NCBI GenBank assembly: GCA_016180375.1
Contig: JACPBJ010000016.1
Location: 1 to 14,017 of the forward strand
DNA: 14,017 bases
Reading direction: 5' to 3'
Source of the DNA: Nitrososphaerota archaeon
GTDB lineage: Archaea > Thermoproteota > Nitrososphaeria > Nitrososphaerales > UBA57
In this document: positions 1 through 5,859 of the stretch, piece by piece
Layout: each line of letters begins with the position of its first letter
Position numbering within the stretch: position 1 is the first letter of the stretch
Notes under the pieces: model-generated
Told to the model about the DNA's origin: nothing
What the model saw: the letters and a program-made list of their open reading frames with translations, nothing else
The model's database searches: none
Translations under genes and position numbers: made by a program

Positions 1-87
1 CCAATAACCTACGTCGGCATCGGAATAGGCGTAATCATAGCAGTCGTGGGAATCGTTCTAAGCAGAAGGGGAAGACAAGCAACATAG
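1..87 (+). CDS. C-terminal membrane anchor of a surface protein (partial, probable PQQ dehydrogenase paralog)
   Basis: Only the last 28 codons and the TAG stop are in the window. They encode a single hydrophobic helix (PITYVGIGIGVIIAVVGIV) followed by a basic tail (SRRGRQAT), a stop-transfer anchor that would leave the missing N-terminal part outside the cell. The segment matches the last 28 residues of the PQQ dehydrogenase at 6413-8644 almost position by position (PITYVGIGLGIIVAVVGIV, GRRGRKVA), and the GTGGGA/TCCCAC hairpin after the stop is conserved too. Inference: a second PQQ dehydrogenase copy lies upstream. The alternative is an unrelated ectodomain sharing the same anchor cassette, because no propeller sequence is visible here. 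Confidence 0.7.
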   Translation, partial: PITYVGIGIGVIIAVVGIVLSRRGRQAT

Positions 88-116
88 TGGGATTTATCCC
101 ACTTTTTCTTTCTCTT
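87..116 (+). terminator. Hairpin plus T-rich tract after the anchor gene
   Basis: A 6-bp perfect stem (GTGGGA at 87-92 with TCCCAC at 97-102, loop TTTA) begins at the last base of the stop codon and is followed by TTTTTCTTTCTCTT. The geometry suits transcript termination. The same stem follows the PQQ dehydrogenase gene at 8644-8659. Confidence 0.6.
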
Positions 117-426
117 GGAAACCACAATCGTTTATGAGAAGGAAAATTATTCAATTCGTCAAAGGTTCTATCTTATTGACTTCCATTCCACCTTTCTGAA
201 TTAACGTTCTTAGATTCTATCTTCCCACTCTTACTCGTAAATGGGCCCTCTGACATTAGTTTGAACAAATGGATCTAGCAGCATTCCAAGTTGATAGTGC
301 ACGAGCGACCATCTCCATTATGACAAGTTATTCTTAGCTCCTCGCTAACTCTAGTACCTTCTTATCAGATTCATGCTTCATTATGTTCGTCAATTGTCGA
401 AACATGGATAGGAAAATACCTAACCA

Positions 427-432
427 TTTATA
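427..432 (+). promoter_or_regulatory. Orphan TATA box ahead of the structured segment
   Basis: TTTATA in the context CCATTTATAGAG. An archaeal transcription start would be expected about 22-27 nt downstream, at about 452, exactly where the left arm of a long stem begins. No protein gene follows. A near-palindrome, TTCGTCAATTGTCGAA (386-401), ends 25 nt before the box. Confidence 0.35.
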
Positions 433-451
433 GAGGGCTATCGTAAGGAAC

Positions 452-537
452 GGAGGAGGATAGGGGCATGGTGGGCAGGGAGATCCTGTCACAATAAGCA
501 ACAGCTTGTTATCATTGAAACACCCCTAGCCTCCCCC
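452..537 (+). ncRNA. Candidate structured non-coding RNA
   Basis: The outer arms 452-466 (GGAGGAGGATAGGGG) and 523-537 (CCCCTAGCCTCCCCC) pair at 13 of 15 positions; the two mismatches are 460/529 and 454/535. Inside are two further hairpins: 474-479 with 485-490 (CAGG/CCTG core, GAGAT loop) and 493-499 with 504-510 (AATAAGC/GCTTGTT, loop AACA). Together they form a three-way-junction shape. A TATA box at 427-432 predicts a transcript start at the first base of the outer stem. It does not resemble tRNA, 5S, SRP or a box C/D RNA that I can recognise. The segment also holds a 9-codon ORF at 468-497 with GGAGGA upstream, which I take to be fortuitous. Function unknown; expression is inferred only. 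Confidence 0.35.
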
Positions 538-612
538 TTATTGACCTCTGTTAAGATTAGTCTTTACTATTTGCAGTCACCCTTCGCAGAATAAACTTAA
601 CCAATAAACAAG

Positions 613-635
613 TGGTGTCATATCGTTAGACACCA
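613..635. other. 7-bp inverted repeat in intergenic DNA
   Basis: TGGTGTC (613-619) and GACACCA (629-635) are perfect complements separated by 9 bases. No T-tract follows on either strand, so it is not an obvious terminator. Another TATA-like box (TATAAAT, 647-653, plus strand) lies just downstream with no protein gene after it. Confidence 0.3.
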
Positions 636-750
636 TCTCAAGCCAGTATAAATGCACCAACGCAAGTCTAAGAATTGCTCCAATCGCAAGCCTGCGTACG
701 CGTAGCATACCATTGTCTTCCCCCATCAGTTGCCAGCTAGAAGGGTTCCA

Positions 751-777
751 AGTCCAGTGGGATTTGAACCCAAAGCT
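751..777 (-). other. tRNA T-arm/acceptor-like fragment
   Basis: Read on the minus strand, this holds GGGTTCAAATCCC, a T-loop of the form TTCAAAT closed by G-C pairs, then seven bases (TGGACTT) in the position of an acceptor 3' strand. The matching 5' acceptor strand AAGTCCA, a D-arm and an anticodon arm are not found in the next 100 bases, so it is not a complete tRNA gene. It could be the 3' remnant left by an element that integrated at a tRNA, or chance similarity. Confidence 0.2.
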
Positions 778-797
778 TAGGTTGCGGCGACAGCGTC

Positions 798-805
798 TTT
801 AAATA
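798..805 (+). promoter_or_regulatory. TATA box of the VapBC-type operon
   Basis: TTTAAATA begins 38 nt before the GTG start at 836. Transcription about 25 nt after the box leaves almost no leader, so the first gene is probably translated leaderless. Confidence 0.55.
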
Positions 806-835
806 AAGCTGAATTGCTGTTATACGTGTATAACC

Positions 836-1045
836 GTGCAGACAAAGTCAACGCTCAGGAAATGGGGTAACTCTTTCGGGGTAATAATACCGAAGAAGCT
901 AGTCGAGGAAGAAGGCTTCAAGGAGGGCGAACAGGTTACGATTTCGGTTAGTAGGGTAGTTGACATAAGGTCCTTGCGCGGCAAGCTCCCTCTGAAGGAT
1001 TTGCAACAGGCCAAAGACGAAATGAGGAAAGGTTGGAGTGACTAG
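836..1045 (+). CDS. AbrB/MazE-type (SpoVT-AbrB fold) antitoxin
   Basis: A 69-residue protein. Residues 1-45 carry the swapped-hairpin DNA-binding signature of the SpoVT/AbrB superfamily: LRKWGNSFGVIIPKKL followed by GFKEGEQVTISV. The C-terminal part (residues 46-69, helical and charged) is where such antitoxins usually wrap the toxin. The start is GTG at 836, placed 38 nt after the TATA box. The stop overlaps the next gene by 8 bases, typical of translationally coupled toxin-antitoxin pairs. Family knowledge predicts that it neutralises the adjacent PIN-domain nuclease and represses its own promoter. The partner and fold are clear; which VapB subgroup it belongs to is not. Confidence 0.85.
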   Translation: MQTKSTLRKWGNSFGVIIPKKLVEEEGFKEGEQVTISVSRVVDIRSLRGKLPLKDLQQAKDEMRKGWSD

Positions 1046-1412
1046 GTATTTCTATGACAGTTATGCTGTATTAGCCTATCTCAGTGATCGCCCAAGCTAC
1101 AGACCCTACTTCGAGGAGAACGACGGAGTTCTGACGAAACTTAATCTTATGGAGATCTATTACAAACTACTTCCGGTTCACGGGGCTCGGGCTACCAGAA
1201 GAGCACTCTACACTTTCTCAAAGTACTTAATGGACTTTGGCCTAAATGACATAGAAGGCTCTATGAAGCTCAGGTCAAAATTAAAGAGTGATGGACTCGA
1301 CGTATCTTATGCCGACGCTTTGGGTTACTATCTGGCCTCTAAGATGAACGTCAAATTTCTGACTGGGGATAGGGTCTTCAGAGTATTGCCGAATGTCGAA
1401 TTCCAGGCATAA
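1038..1412 (+). CDS. vapC: PIN-domain ribonuclease toxin (VapC-like)
   Basis: A 124-residue single PIN domain of usual VapC length. The acidic Mg2+-binding residues can be placed at D7 (FYDSYAVLAYL), E39 (LNLMEIYYKL), D93 (YADALGYYLA) and D111 (FLTGDRVF), so the active site looks complete. Such enzymes cut structured RNA, often tRNA or rRNA, and are held inactive by the co-expressed AbrB-type partner. The GTG start at 1038 lies inside the antitoxin gene (8-base overlap), with GAGGAAAGG just upstream serving as a possible ribosome site. The second residue of the motif, usually LDT or VDT, is here YDS. The target RNA cannot be predicted. Confidence 0.88.
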   Translation: MTRYFYDSYAVLAYLSDRPSYRPYFEENDGVLTKLNLMEIYYKLLPVHGARATRRALYTFSKYLMDFGLNDIEGSMKLRSKLKSDGLDVSYADALGYYLASKMNVKFLTGDRVFRVLPNVEFQA

Positions 1413-1777
1413 GATCCACAAACACAATGTTGACGTTGGGGTTCTTAATCGCGGCGACCGCATTTTCTAGAGTCGTCTTGATATGACTTCTGCATTCAAT
1501 TGCGGAAAGACTTCTCGCAGAGGCCGGGGAGTCTTGTCTTCGAACACCCTAGCCCCTGTAAGAAGAAAGAAAGCATAGAGCCCTCTGAAGATATGAGGGC
1601 TTCACTACTTTTTTCCACCAGGTTCTGAGCAATCCGGTTGCTAAGGCCTAATGCGAGTGATTACTTGGACTCATCGCTGTTTTCTTACCGACTGACAGTC
1701 GATGACGGTTCTGTGTTTCATTACCAAGAACACTGGTAATCAAGGACAGATTCAGAGTCTACCTAAGAGTGTTTGTG
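1413..1777. other. Intergenic stretch without a supported gene
   Basis: 365 bases between the toxin gene and the convergent MFS gene. It holds a probable bidirectional terminator (1561-1614), a 13-bp palindrome CGACTGACAGTCG (1689-1701) and a second inverted repeat ATTACCA/TGGTAAT (1720-1726 and 1734-1740). On the minus strand at about 1540-1413 there are coding-like runs in two adjacent frames (VFEDKTPRPLREVFP, then AAIKNPNVNIVFVDL). These might be a decayed gene, but I cannot name it. Confidence 0.35.
1561..1614. terminator. Bidirectional terminator-like hairpin
   Basis: AGCCCTC (1579-1585) pairs perfectly with GAGGGCT (1595-1601) around a 9-base loop. On the plus strand a TTTTTT run follows at 1609-1614. 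On the minus strand the flank reads CTTTCTTTCTTCTT. It could end transcripts from both the toxin operon and the MFS operon. Confidence 0.45.
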
Positions 1778-3025
1778 CTATCGTCTGCGGATCTGATCTC
1801 CTGCCTTATTGCTGTGGATGGTCTCATACATCCTGAAAGCAACTAATAAAGCTGAGGCGACGGTTAGCAAGCCTATCATGTTGATGGAGAAAGGAATATT
1901 GATTAAGTCTGCCAGCACACCCGAAAAGACCGCGCCTACGGCGTACCCCACATCTCTCCAAAACCTGTAAGTGCCCAGCGATTCTGCCCGCCACCTCGGA
2001 TGCGCAACATCGCTAACCGCAGCAAGTAAGGTGGGGTATACAAGTGCAGTTCCAAGGCCTATCAGACAGCTCCCCACAATCCATCCTAGAATATTGTTTG
2101 AAAATACTGTAAGCCATATCCCAGCAGCTTGAGTTAACTGTCCAGAAACTATCAACCATTTTCTGCCCAGTCTATCACTCATAGGGCCCGTCGCTAGCTG
2201 AAGTACGCTCCAAACACCTGGATAGAAGGCTTTGATGAAGTTAATTGTACTTACATCAAGGCCCTTGGATGCAAAGAATAGTGGGAATAGCCCCCACGAC
2301 ATTCCGAAGATTAGGTTGTTCACCAGCCCAGCAAAGCAACTTGATGATAGCGCACGATCCTTTAGCGTCGTAAACACAAAGACGCTTTTGGGAGCTGGGC
2401 CCTCATTCTGGCTCTGGTTTGATCTCTGCTTTGCTTCTAGCATTGCATATTGCTTGGTCTCCTTTACCTTGAGGAGGGAGAGGATTAGTCCTGCAGCAGT
2501 GAAGCCTATGCCAAGGTAAAAGGGCTCAGGCCTCAGATTGTATAGGGATGCAATGTAGCCAGATGCTATCAAGGTGATGGAGACCGCAAGATAGCCCGCA
2601 AACTCGTTAAGGCCCATGGCAAGGCCCCTGTTAGCAGGGCCAACAAGGTCAATCTTCATTATCACGGTCATCGACCATGCGAAACCTTGGTTAATACCGA
2701 GTAGCATGTTCGCGAAAACTATCCACCACCAGTTCGGGGCCAAAATAACCAGAATCGGCACTGGGACCGCCAGTAACCATCCAAAGATTAGTAGCTTCCT
2801 TCTTCCGAACCTGTCCGCAAGCCTACCGGCATAGTAGTTGCAGAAGGCCTTTGTGATGCCAAAGCTGAAGATGTAGGAGAGGATTACCGTGTTAGATGTG
2901 AGCCCGAACTCTTTCTGGCCGATCAAAGGAACAAGGGCGTAGAAACCTACAAGCGCGCCAACGAAGGCATTGACCACAACTAGTACAATGAATTGGTTGA
3001 GGTTTGCCCGAAGGCCTAACGTCAA
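1778..3025 (-). CDS. Major facilitator superfamily transporter
   Basis: A 415-residue polytopic membrane protein with about 12 hydrophobic segments, the normal MFS length. Two copies of the loop 2-3 signature, one per half, are visible: GRLADRFGRRK at residues 67-77 and GPMSDRLGRKW at 280-290. A hydrophilic central loop lies at about residues 188-222. The start is TTG, the first start codon after an in-frame stop, with GGAGGG (3039-3044) 14 nt upstream; no ATG or GTG is available. It lies 45 nt downstream of the rhodanese/MBL gene on the same strand and is probably co-transcribed. Substrate unknown; export of sulfite, thiosulfate or another sulfur product is a guess from the neighbour only. 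Confidence 0.85.
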   Translation of the reverse strand: MTLGLRANLNQFIVLVVVNAFVGALVGFYALVPLIGQKEFGLTSNTVILSYIFSFGITKAFCNYYAGRLADRFGRRKLLIFGWLLAVPVPILVILAPNWWWIVFANMLLGINQGFAWSMTVIMKIDLVGPANRGLAMGLNEFAGYLAVSITLIASGYIASLYNLRPEPFYLGIGFTAAGLILSLLKVKETKQYAMLEAKQRSNQSQNEGPAPKSVFVFTTLKDRALSSSCFAGLVNNLIFGMSWGLFPLFFASKGLDVSTINFIKAFYPGVWSVLQLATGPMSDRLGRKWLIVSGQLTQAAGIWLTVFSNNILGWIVGSCLIGLGTALVYPTLLAAVSDVAHPRWRAESLGTYRFWRDVGYAVGAVFSGVLADLINIPFSINMIGLLTVASALLVAFRMYETIHSNKAGDQIRRR

Positions 3026-3038
3026 AAAAGTGAAGTCG

Positions 3039-3087
3039 CCCTCCGTGCGATAATGTGCGATTTACTACGGCTAGGTTGGTATCGCAC
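3039..3087 (-). promoter_or_regulatory. Intercistronic repeat set next to the MFS ribosome site
   Basis: On the minus strand one GTGCGAT (3087-3081, overlapping the last codons of the upstream gene) is followed by two ATCGCAC copies (3061-3055 and 3051-3045) spaced 10 bases apart. The last copy directly adjoins GGAGGG (3044-3039). The first copy could pair with either of the later two, giving alternative hairpins, one of which touches the ribosome site. Regulation is inference. Confidence 0.3.
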
Positions 3088-4396
3088 AGCGGTTGGGTCC
3101 TTCTTCCAGCGCGCTTAGTCTAGTAGGGCCATAACGAACCTCTCCTCTGTTAATTCGGAGTATCTCCAGGTGGTTTGGGGGCTTTGAAGGGATCTTAGCC
3201 AAGACCTGCTTCAGGAATTCTTCTCTATCTGCATCTACGATTGGCATTCTCTTCCGAATCTCTCCGATTGTAGCGCTAACCGCTTTCAAAAACTCAATAT
3301 ATACCGATTGGCTGAAGTGTGCTGGCAAAACTATAACATTCTCTGACAACTTAAGTAGCCTTTCTTGATAGGTATCGTAGAGGTCAAGGGCGTACTCTCT
3401 CGCATTATTACCGAGGTCTGGTCTACCTACCCCCTCCACGAAGAGGGTATCGCCCGTGAGTATGTACCTGTCTTGAACAAGGAAACTGGTGCTTCCCTTC
3501 GTATGACCCGGAGTATGCATAGCCTCAATTGTGACTCCTCCATCCCCCAAAGTCACAGTGTAACCATCTTTCAAAGGCGTAAAGTCAGCGTACCGGAAAC
3601 CATCAAGCGGGTTAAGGTAAAATCTTGCTCCATTATCACGAGCTAACGCACGAGCCCCAGAAACGTGGTCAGCTTGTTGGTGCGTATCCATCACATGAAC
3701 GATCCTCAGCCCCTCACTCTGTGCTATGGCTTCGTACTCCTCGATATGCATTGAAGGATCTATTATCGCACACTGGCCCTGGTAGGCTGCAATGTAAGAT
3801 GCACAGCCTTTGCCAAGCCTCCTAATCTGAAGCAGCTTAAAGTCCGTTACATCATCTGCCGCGACTGGAACGGTATCATAGATGTTGTTCCACGCGGCCA
3901 GTCCACCTGCCAGGCTTCTTGCGTTGTAACCTTTGCTTCTAAGAAACTTGGCCACCTCTGAGCTTTTTACTCCGTGCGCGCAGACAGTGATGATTTCCTT
4001 ATCCTTAGGCAGACTGGATGGTGACTGAGGCAGATGCAGAACATTAAGGGGGATGTTGAGGCTCCCCTGAATCCTCCAATCCCGATACTCTTGAGGCTCT
4101 TGAATATCCAATATGATGGGACGATCGGAAATAGGACGAGCCAAGCGAAGCTTCAGCTCGATCGGTGACATTGCGGTTCGATTTTCGTCAATTTTGCTCA
4201 AGACCGAGGTCGCCTGGTGATACTTCTCATTCCGGATCTTGCCATTTTTAAGACTTTTTCGCAAGGTCTGCGTTTCGTTCATAAAATTTGCCAATATCCG
4301 AGGATCCTGGTAGCATGAAGGATCTGATTCGGACAGGACCTCTTGTACTATAGCTACGCAATTGGTCAATTCGAAGATCCCTGCTTTGCCAACCAT
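3071..4396 (-). CDS. Rhodanese / metallo-beta-lactamase fusion, persulfide-dioxygenase-like
   Basis: 441 residues. Residues 1-75 are a helical extension of unknown role. Residues about 76-178 are a rhodanese domain with active-site loop CAHGVKS (C139). Residues about 185-400 are an MBL fold of the ETHE1/glyoxalase II type: DTHQQADHVSG (H239, D243, H244), HTPGHTKGS (H298), TGDTLF (D316) and LPAH (H360). The triad H239/H298/D316 corresponds to the mononuclear iron ligands of ETHE1-type persulfide dioxygenases. The usual second His of HxHxDH is Gln241, which in that family is not an iron ligand. Predicted role: take persulfide sulfur and oxidise it to sulfite in the cytoplasm. Domain order is rhodanese first, the reverse of CstB-type fusions. 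Start ATG, with a TATA-like box at 4430-4435. A general hydrolase role remains possible. Confidence 0.85.
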   Translation of the reverse strand: MVGKAGIFELTNCVAIVQEVLSESDPSCYQDPRILANFMNETQTLRKSLKNGKIRNEKYHQATSVLSKIDENRTAMSPIELKLRLARPISDRPIILDIQEPQEYRDWRIQGSLNIPLNVLHLPQSPSSLPKDKEIITVCAHGVKSSEVAKFLRSKGYNARSLAGGLAAWNNIYDTVPVAADDVTDFKLLQIRRLGKGCASYIAAYQGQCAIIDPSMHIEEYEAIAQSEGLRIVHVMDTHQQADHVSGARALARDNGARFYLNPLDGFRYADFTPLKDGYTVTLGDGGVTIEAMHTPGHTKGSTSFLVQDRYILTGDTLFVEGVGRPDLGNNAREYALDLYDTYQERLLKLSENVIVLPAHFSQSVYIEFLKAVSATIGEIRKRMPIVDADREEFLKQVLAKIPSKPPNHLEILRINRGEVRYGPTRLSALEEGPNRCAIPT

Positions 4397-4705
4397 TCTA
4401 AACGGATCTGCGGTCAGGTTCAGTTATTCCATAAACTTCCAGAAATCTTCTCAGAAATTGGCTCGTGTTAATGTGGTTCTAGGAGTAGGGTATGTATCTG
4501 ACGAGAAAAACACGCGCGACAAGGTATCGGAATGGAAGTAGCCAAGCTTCCAACACCTTCCTTTCTGGATAACTTTTCCGTAGCCAAGACGGGAATTGCG
4601 GTAGATGTGCTCACCTGCTCCATAACCTTTGGGCTACCAGAGCCCGTGTACGTTAGAACCTAGGGGATTCGGGCGGTTTTCCTTTACCACCGCAGCGACT
4701 TTGAG
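4397..4705. other. Intergenic stretch between divergent genes
   Basis: About 310 bases. Apart from the promoter of the rhodanese/MBL gene, the only coding-like item is a 43-codon plus-strand frame at 4532-4663 (begins MEVAKLPTPSFLDNF, ends LPEPVYVRT). It has no family resemblance I can name and no clear promoter, so I do not call it a gene. Confidence 0.3.
4430..4435 (-). promoter_or_regulatory. TATA-like box of the rhodanese/MBL-MFS operon
   Basis: The minus strand reads GTTTATGG here, 39 nt before the ATG at 4396, the same spacing as other promoters in the window. Confidence 0.4.
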
Positions 4706-4713
4706 TTTATATA
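4706..4713 (+). promoter_or_regulatory. TATA box of the cupredoxin gene
   Basis: TTTATATA begins 36 nt before the ATG at 4742. This spacing matches other leaderless genes here and argues that 4742, not the downstream GTG at 4791, is the intended start. Confidence 0.55.
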
Positions 4714-4790
4714 TCGGGATACGAAATTACAATAGACAGTGATGGGCATTCCTTAGTAAGGTAACCTGGGCCGCAATAGTAGCTGCTGTC

Positions 4791-5192
4791 GTGGTAGTTG
4801 CCGCGATTGGAGTTTTCTTTGCTCTACCTAAGGCCCCGCAGGTTAGGACTATCGAGTTGGAAGCTAGGGACTTTGGATACAATGGCGTAAAAGGGGGGCC
4901 CGCGATACAAATCAAGGTAGGGGAGACAGTAGGAATAGTTCTAAATAATGCGGGAGGCTTGCCTCACGAATTCAAGGTTGTTCAAGATGTCAAGATGTCA
5001 ATGGCTGAGTCTATGGAGCCGATATTCAATGGAGCTGCTACTAGGGTAATCAAGCCAGGCGAGACTGACAGCATCACTTTTGTGCCAACAAAGGCTGGCA
5101 AGTACTTCTACGGTTGCTTCATGGACGAAGGGACAAAACCTGACAGACACTCCGATAGAGGCATGTTCGCAGAGTTCATCGTTCAAAATTGA
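4791..5192 (+). CDS. Membrane-anchored cupredoxin (type 1 copper protein)
   Basis: The open frame from GTG 4791 gives 133 residues. All type 1 copper ligands are visible: H59 (GGLPHEF), then C109, H120 and M125 in the block YGCFMDEG...RHSDRGM, with an 11-residue Cys-His spacing. The mature domain faces outward behind an N-terminal hydrophobic helix. The helix is incomplete in this frame. If one G is removed from the run at 4744-4746, the ATG at 4742 joins it and gives MAFLSKVTWAAIVAAVVVVAAIG, a proper signal anchor at the expected distance from the TATA box. So the real gene is probably 4742-5192 with a one-base insertion or read error. Likely role: electron carrier, possibly for the PQQ dehydrogenase downstream. 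Confidence 0.82.
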   Translation: MVVAAIGVFFALPKAPQVRTIELEARDFGYNGVKGGPAIQIKVGETVGIVLNNAGGLPHEFKVVQDVKMSMAESMEPIFNGAATRVIKPGETDSITFVPTKAGKYFYGCFMDEGTKPDRHSDRGMFAEFIVQN

Positions 5193-5219
5193 CCCATGCA
5201 TCCGAATCTGAATTTGAAC

Positions 5220-5411
5220 TTAATTGGGTTTAAATACCGTCGATCTCATATTCTGTCGATCCTCATAGGTATACAGCATTGTTTGATTGTGTTCGTCGAT
5301 TGACGAAGAAAAACCCGAAGCAATCTCTTCAGCATGGGACAACTTACCCTCTTCTTTCAGAAGCACCAACAGCACGTCGGCATCCGAATCGTACTTCAGC
5401 CTATAGTTCAT
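5220..5411 (-). CDS. DUF2283 family small protein
   Basis: 63 residues from the ATG at 5411. The start MNYRLKYDSDADVLLVLLKE and the later pattern GKLSHAEEIASGF then SIDEHNQTMLYTYED fit DUF2283, small beta-rich proteins often found next to DUF4258 proteins. I prefer the ATG over the longer open frame that begins at 5477, because the extra 22 residues do not resemble the family and overlap the previous gene; even from 5411 the gene overlaps it by 11 bases. The protein may act as the antitoxin-like partner, but function is not established. The last third of the gene (plus-strand 5259-5319) has a second, decayed copy at 6310-6370. Confidence 0.75.
   Translation of the reverse strand: MNYRLKYDSDADVLLVLLKEEGKLSHAEEIASGFSSSIDEHNQTMLYTYEDRQNMRSTVFKPN
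5259..5319. repeat. Dispersed repeat, copy 1 (inside the DUF2283 gene)
   Basis: 61 bases matching 6310-6370 at 55 positions with no gaps. This copy is part of an intact coding sequence and contains TTCGTCGATTGACGAA (5293-5308), one base pair short of a perfect palindrome. Confidence 0.85.
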
Positions 5412-5655
5412 ACCTCTTCCTCCTAACAGGGTAGAACGTAATGACCAATATAATGCCTTTGCGTTCTTCGTGCACAACCCTCAGTGCAAATTCCTTGTCT
5501 ATCACTTTCATCGAGAAGGTCTGTCTTTCGCTTCTATCGACTCGACCTGGCGAAATTATTGCATCAATTACTTGGTCTTCTGATACTCTAAAACCGAATC
5601 TGCGCAGTAGATTGAACTTTTCTGTAGCATGCTTGGTAAATGTTACTTTCCTCAA
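5401..5655 (-). CDS. DUF4258 family small protein (possible toxin)
   Basis: 84 residues. The opening FTKHATEKFNLLRRFGFRVSEDQVIDAI, the central SPGRVDRSE and the ending RVVHEERKGIILVITFYPVRRKRY follow the DUF4258 pattern (KHA..R, then a basic YP-RR-RY tail), a fold related to the RelE-like toxin superfamily. The start is TTG at 5655, 36 nt after TTATAA (5686-5691), so probably leaderless. The stop overlaps the DUF2283 start by 11 bases. Gene order and overlap suggest a toxin-antitoxin-like pair, but activity for this pairing is inference. Confidence 0.72.
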   Translation of the reverse strand: MRKVTFTKHATEKFNLLRRFGFRVSEDQVIDAIISPGRVDRSERQTFSMKVIDKEFALRVVHEERKGIILVITFYPVRRKRYEL

Positions 5656-5685
5656 AGGTCACTTGGTATGGCTGTTGGGGTGGAG

Positions 5686-5729
5686 TTATAAGAGATTCAT
5701 GGGTTTGGGAGCAAGAAGAATTTCTTGCT
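5686..5729 (-). promoter_or_regulatory. Promoter and inverted-repeat operator candidate of the DUF4258/DUF2283 pair
   Basis: TTATAA at 5686-5691 lies 36 nt before the TTG start. Upstream of it on the minus strand is a perfect 8-bp inverted repeat, AGCAAGAA (5710-5717) and TTCTTGCT (5722-5729), 4-base spacer. Its placement 18 bases from the TATA box suits a regulator-binding site, for example autoregulation by the pair. Confidence 0.4.
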
Positions 5730-5859
5730 TTGACGTAAGCATTCCAAGACTTCCTTGGCCTGAATCCTAACATGTCGCGCCTGCATCTGTATCTTCTTCC
5801 GCAGAAATGTTACAGATTTGAACACGAAGGTTATTTATCTCGGCGAGCGCACTCATCGG

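Noticed and set aside
468..497. Nine-codon ORF with a good Shine-Dalgarno
   Set aside because: The purine-rich ribosome-like sequence is fully explained as one arm of the long stem, and the predicted transcript start leaves no leader ahead of it.
5412..5477. N-terminal extension of the DUF2283 protein from 5477
   Set aside because: The extra residues are the overlapping DUF4258 gene read in another frame; the family pattern begins at ATG 5411.
5588..5773. 61-codon minus-strand frame upstream of DUF4258
   Set aside because: It overlaps DUF4258 in another frame, spans its promoter and operator repeat, and has no family features.
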